Below are positions 50,931-51,634 of a stretch of DNA of 51,634 bases, piece by piece. Source of the DNA: Clostridia bacterium (lineage in GTDB: Bacteria > Bacillota > Clostridia > Christensenellales > Aristaeellaceae); the NCBI GenBank assembly GCA_017470145.1, contig JAFUFB010000026.1, positions 1 to 51,634 on the forward strand, in the 5' to 3' direction. The notes below the pieces were generated by a model that did not search any database, was not told the DNA's origin, and saw only the letters and a list, made by a program, of their open reading frames with translations. Position 1 is the first letter of the stretch. The number at the start of each line of letters is the position of its first letter. The translations under genes were made by a program, and so were the position numbers.

Positions 50931-51311
50931 TTATTCCTCTGACTGTAGATAATCTTCTATCTTGCTTAGATCAAGGATGTATTCAAAAACTTTTCTTTTT
51001 CCGGTTTCATTCAGTTTTTCATAATTCATAAGCAAGCTATATAATTGAGAATCGTAGATTTCAGCATATTCTAACACTTTCACCCCTGCAGAAAGAATAG
51101 TATCTTCACCATCCCAATTCATTAAGTCTGAAAGAGGTACTTCTAACACATTCGCGATTTTGTTTAGATACTCCGCGGACATTGCCCCTTTTCCGCGATA
51201 ATAGGCAGACATTAATGTCGTATATGGCATTCCTGCTTTATTGGCAAGCTCTTTTTTGGTCATGTGTTTTTGCTTTAGTATATGATCAATTCGATCATAA
51301 AGAGTAGCCAT
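50931..51311 (-). CDS. XRE-family phage-type repressor
   Basis: 126 residues with a Cro/CI-type helix-turn-helix at the N-terminus (DRIDHILKQKHMTKKELANK to ALNKIAN-like VLEVPLSDLMNWDG) and a helical C-terminal half (SLLMNYEKLNETGKRKVFEY). It lacks a peptidase domain, so derepression would not use RecA-type self-cleavage. Shine-Dalgarno AGAGGAGGG precedes the ATG. The promoter arrangement upstream (51344-51394) is that of a lysogeny switch; operators at 50629 and 51401 are its probable targets (inference). Confidence 0.85.
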   Translation of the reverse strand: MATLYDRIDHILKQKHMTKKELANKAGMPYTTLMSAYYRGKGAMSAEYLNKIANVLEVPLSDLMNWDGEDTILSAGVKVLEYAEIYDSQLYSLLMNYEKLNETGKRKVFEYILDLSKIEDYLQSEE

Positions 51312-51343
51312 ACAAATGCCCTCCTCTACAAGTCATTTTAAAT

Positions 51344-51372
51344 ATTCTAATCAATTGAGAAGCTGTTGACAA
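51344..51372 (-). promoter_or_regulatory. Repressor promoter
   Basis: Minus strand: TTGTCA (51367-51372), 17-bp spacer, TAGAAT (51344-51349). Its -35 overlaps that of the opposing plus-strand promoter almost completely. Confidence 0.7.
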
Positions 51373-51394
51373 GGCTTTAAAAGAGTATTATAAT
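51366..51394 (+). promoter_or_regulatory. Perfect-consensus promoter opposite the repressor
   Basis: TTGACA (51366-51371), 17-bp spacer, TATAAT (51389-51394): full sigma-70/sigma-A consensus, followed 6 bp later by the operator. Confidence 0.85.
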
Positions 51395-51400
51395 TCAGAA

Positions 51401-51420
51401 GAATACTTAATAAAGTATTC
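51401..51420. promoter_or_regulatory. Repressor operator, copy 2
   Basis: GAATACTT and AAGTATTC arms around AATA; closely similar to the palindrome at 50629-50644 and in the same place relative to its promoter. Confidence 0.7.
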
Positions 51421-51556
51421 CAGCACCTTTACAACTCAATAAATTATTTATTCACGTAGCACATTAGATAGAATAAAGGAAAGGATGACATGTATCTTAA
51501 CTTCCTGAATAATTAACCCTCATGCCTGAATCAGTAGAATTTTTGAGCAGCTTTAC

Positions 51557-51597
51557 ATGCTGAGGCACCAATATTTTCAACGTGTTTCAGCATTTTT
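51557..51597 (+). terminator. Terminator of the candidate small RNA
   Basis: ATGCTGAGGCAC pairs with GTGTTTCAGCAT (12 bp with two G-U pairs, 13-nt loop), followed by TTTTC. Confidence 0.75.
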
Positions 51598-51600
51598 CTA

Positions 51601-51629
51601 TTGCAATTAAGGGATAAATGCGGTATAAT
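51601..51629 (+). promoter_or_regulatory. Promoter reading out of the window
   Basis: TTGCAA (51601-51606), 17-bp spacer, TATAAT (51624-51629), directly after the terminator. It should drive the next genes of the element, beyond the right edge. Confidence 0.65.
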
Positions 51630-51634
51630 ATTTA

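Larger units (their letters stand above)
51401..51597 (+). ncRNA. Candidate repressor-controlled small RNA
   Basis: The consensus promoter at 51366 and the terminator ending near 51597 define a transcript of about 195 nt. Inside are only tiny frames: 8 codons from 51490 (AAAGGAAAGG just upstream, so possibly a translated leader peptide), 7 codons from 51485 and 12 codons near 51526 without a ribosome site. This is inference from signals; no known RNA family is recognised. Confidence 0.45.
46600..51634. mobile_element. AT-rich phage-derived element (prophage remnant or satellite), right end outside window
   Basis: Base composition, gene size and gene content change sharply after yfbR. Genes include an HK97-gp10-like protein, a small terminase, two sigma-region-4/ArpU-like proteins and an XRE repressor with divergent promoters. 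No integrase, large terminase, portal or capsid gene is seen inside the window. The exact ends are not determined. Confidence 0.65.

Overview
The window looks like a chromosomal segment of a GC-rich member of the Clostridia (Bacillota), probably an uncultured gut lineage. The evidence is the IspH-ribosomal S1 fusion, the YesM/YesN-type two-component pair beside LplB/YcjP-like sugar permeases, the FMN-riboswitch-controlled RibU, and the potABCD, rimI-tsaB-tsaE and cmk-plsC-ispH/rpsA clusters. I see no rRNA, tRNA or CRISPR array.

Layout, left to right. 1-36 is the tail of a gene cut by the window edge, next to the 3' end of guaA (168-1706), a known integration target. 2.0-6.3 kb is a polyamine operon, potA-potB-potC-potD in transcription order; PotA carries a large insertion. 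6.5-13 kb holds a DNA alkyl-transferase, an orphan phosphonopyruvate decarboxylase, a C69 dipeptidase and two related secreted PIG-L proteins. 13.1-15.7 kb holds rimI, tsaB, tsaE and ribU. 16.0-27.7 kb is a glycan phosphorolysis locus. One arm (minus strand) encodes a GH94 phosphorylase, phosphohexomutase, sensor kinase, solute-binding protein and response regulator; the divergent arm encodes two permeases and a second solute-binding protein. 27.9-31.0 kb is an accessory patch: a shortened AAA/PD-(D/E)XK gene, broken small genes including a recombinase-like fragment, a PC4-like protein and a DUF1016 nuclease. 31.1-33.7 kb is a GH5-lacI operon. 33.9-46.5 kb is housekeeping: ABC ATPase, dnaE, an XRE regulator, a secreted C39-like peptidase, ispH-rpsA, plsC, cmk, an LCP protein and a YfbR-type nucleotidase.

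From about 46.6 kb the sequence becomes clearly AT-richer and phage-like. One operon with its own promoter and terminator encodes an HK97-gp10-like protein, unknown proteins, two sigma-region-4/ArpU-like proteins and a small terminase, with no large terminase, portal or capsid gene. It is followed by an XRE repressor with divergent promoters and two copies of a promoter-operator module. One copy drives a 58-residue protein. The other appears to drive a terminated transcript of about 200 nt with almost no coding capacity.

How the genes work together. Imported oligosaccharides would be cut in the cytoplasm by GH5 (no signal peptide) and GH94; the phosphohexomutase would pass the sugar phosphate to glycolysis. 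A shared 11-bp palindromic motif upstream of the GH5-lacI operon and between the two divergent arms suggests that the LacI-family protein links the loci. The right-hand element could be a degraded prophage or a phage satellite; its packaging-type genes without a capsid set make it the most interesting part of the window.
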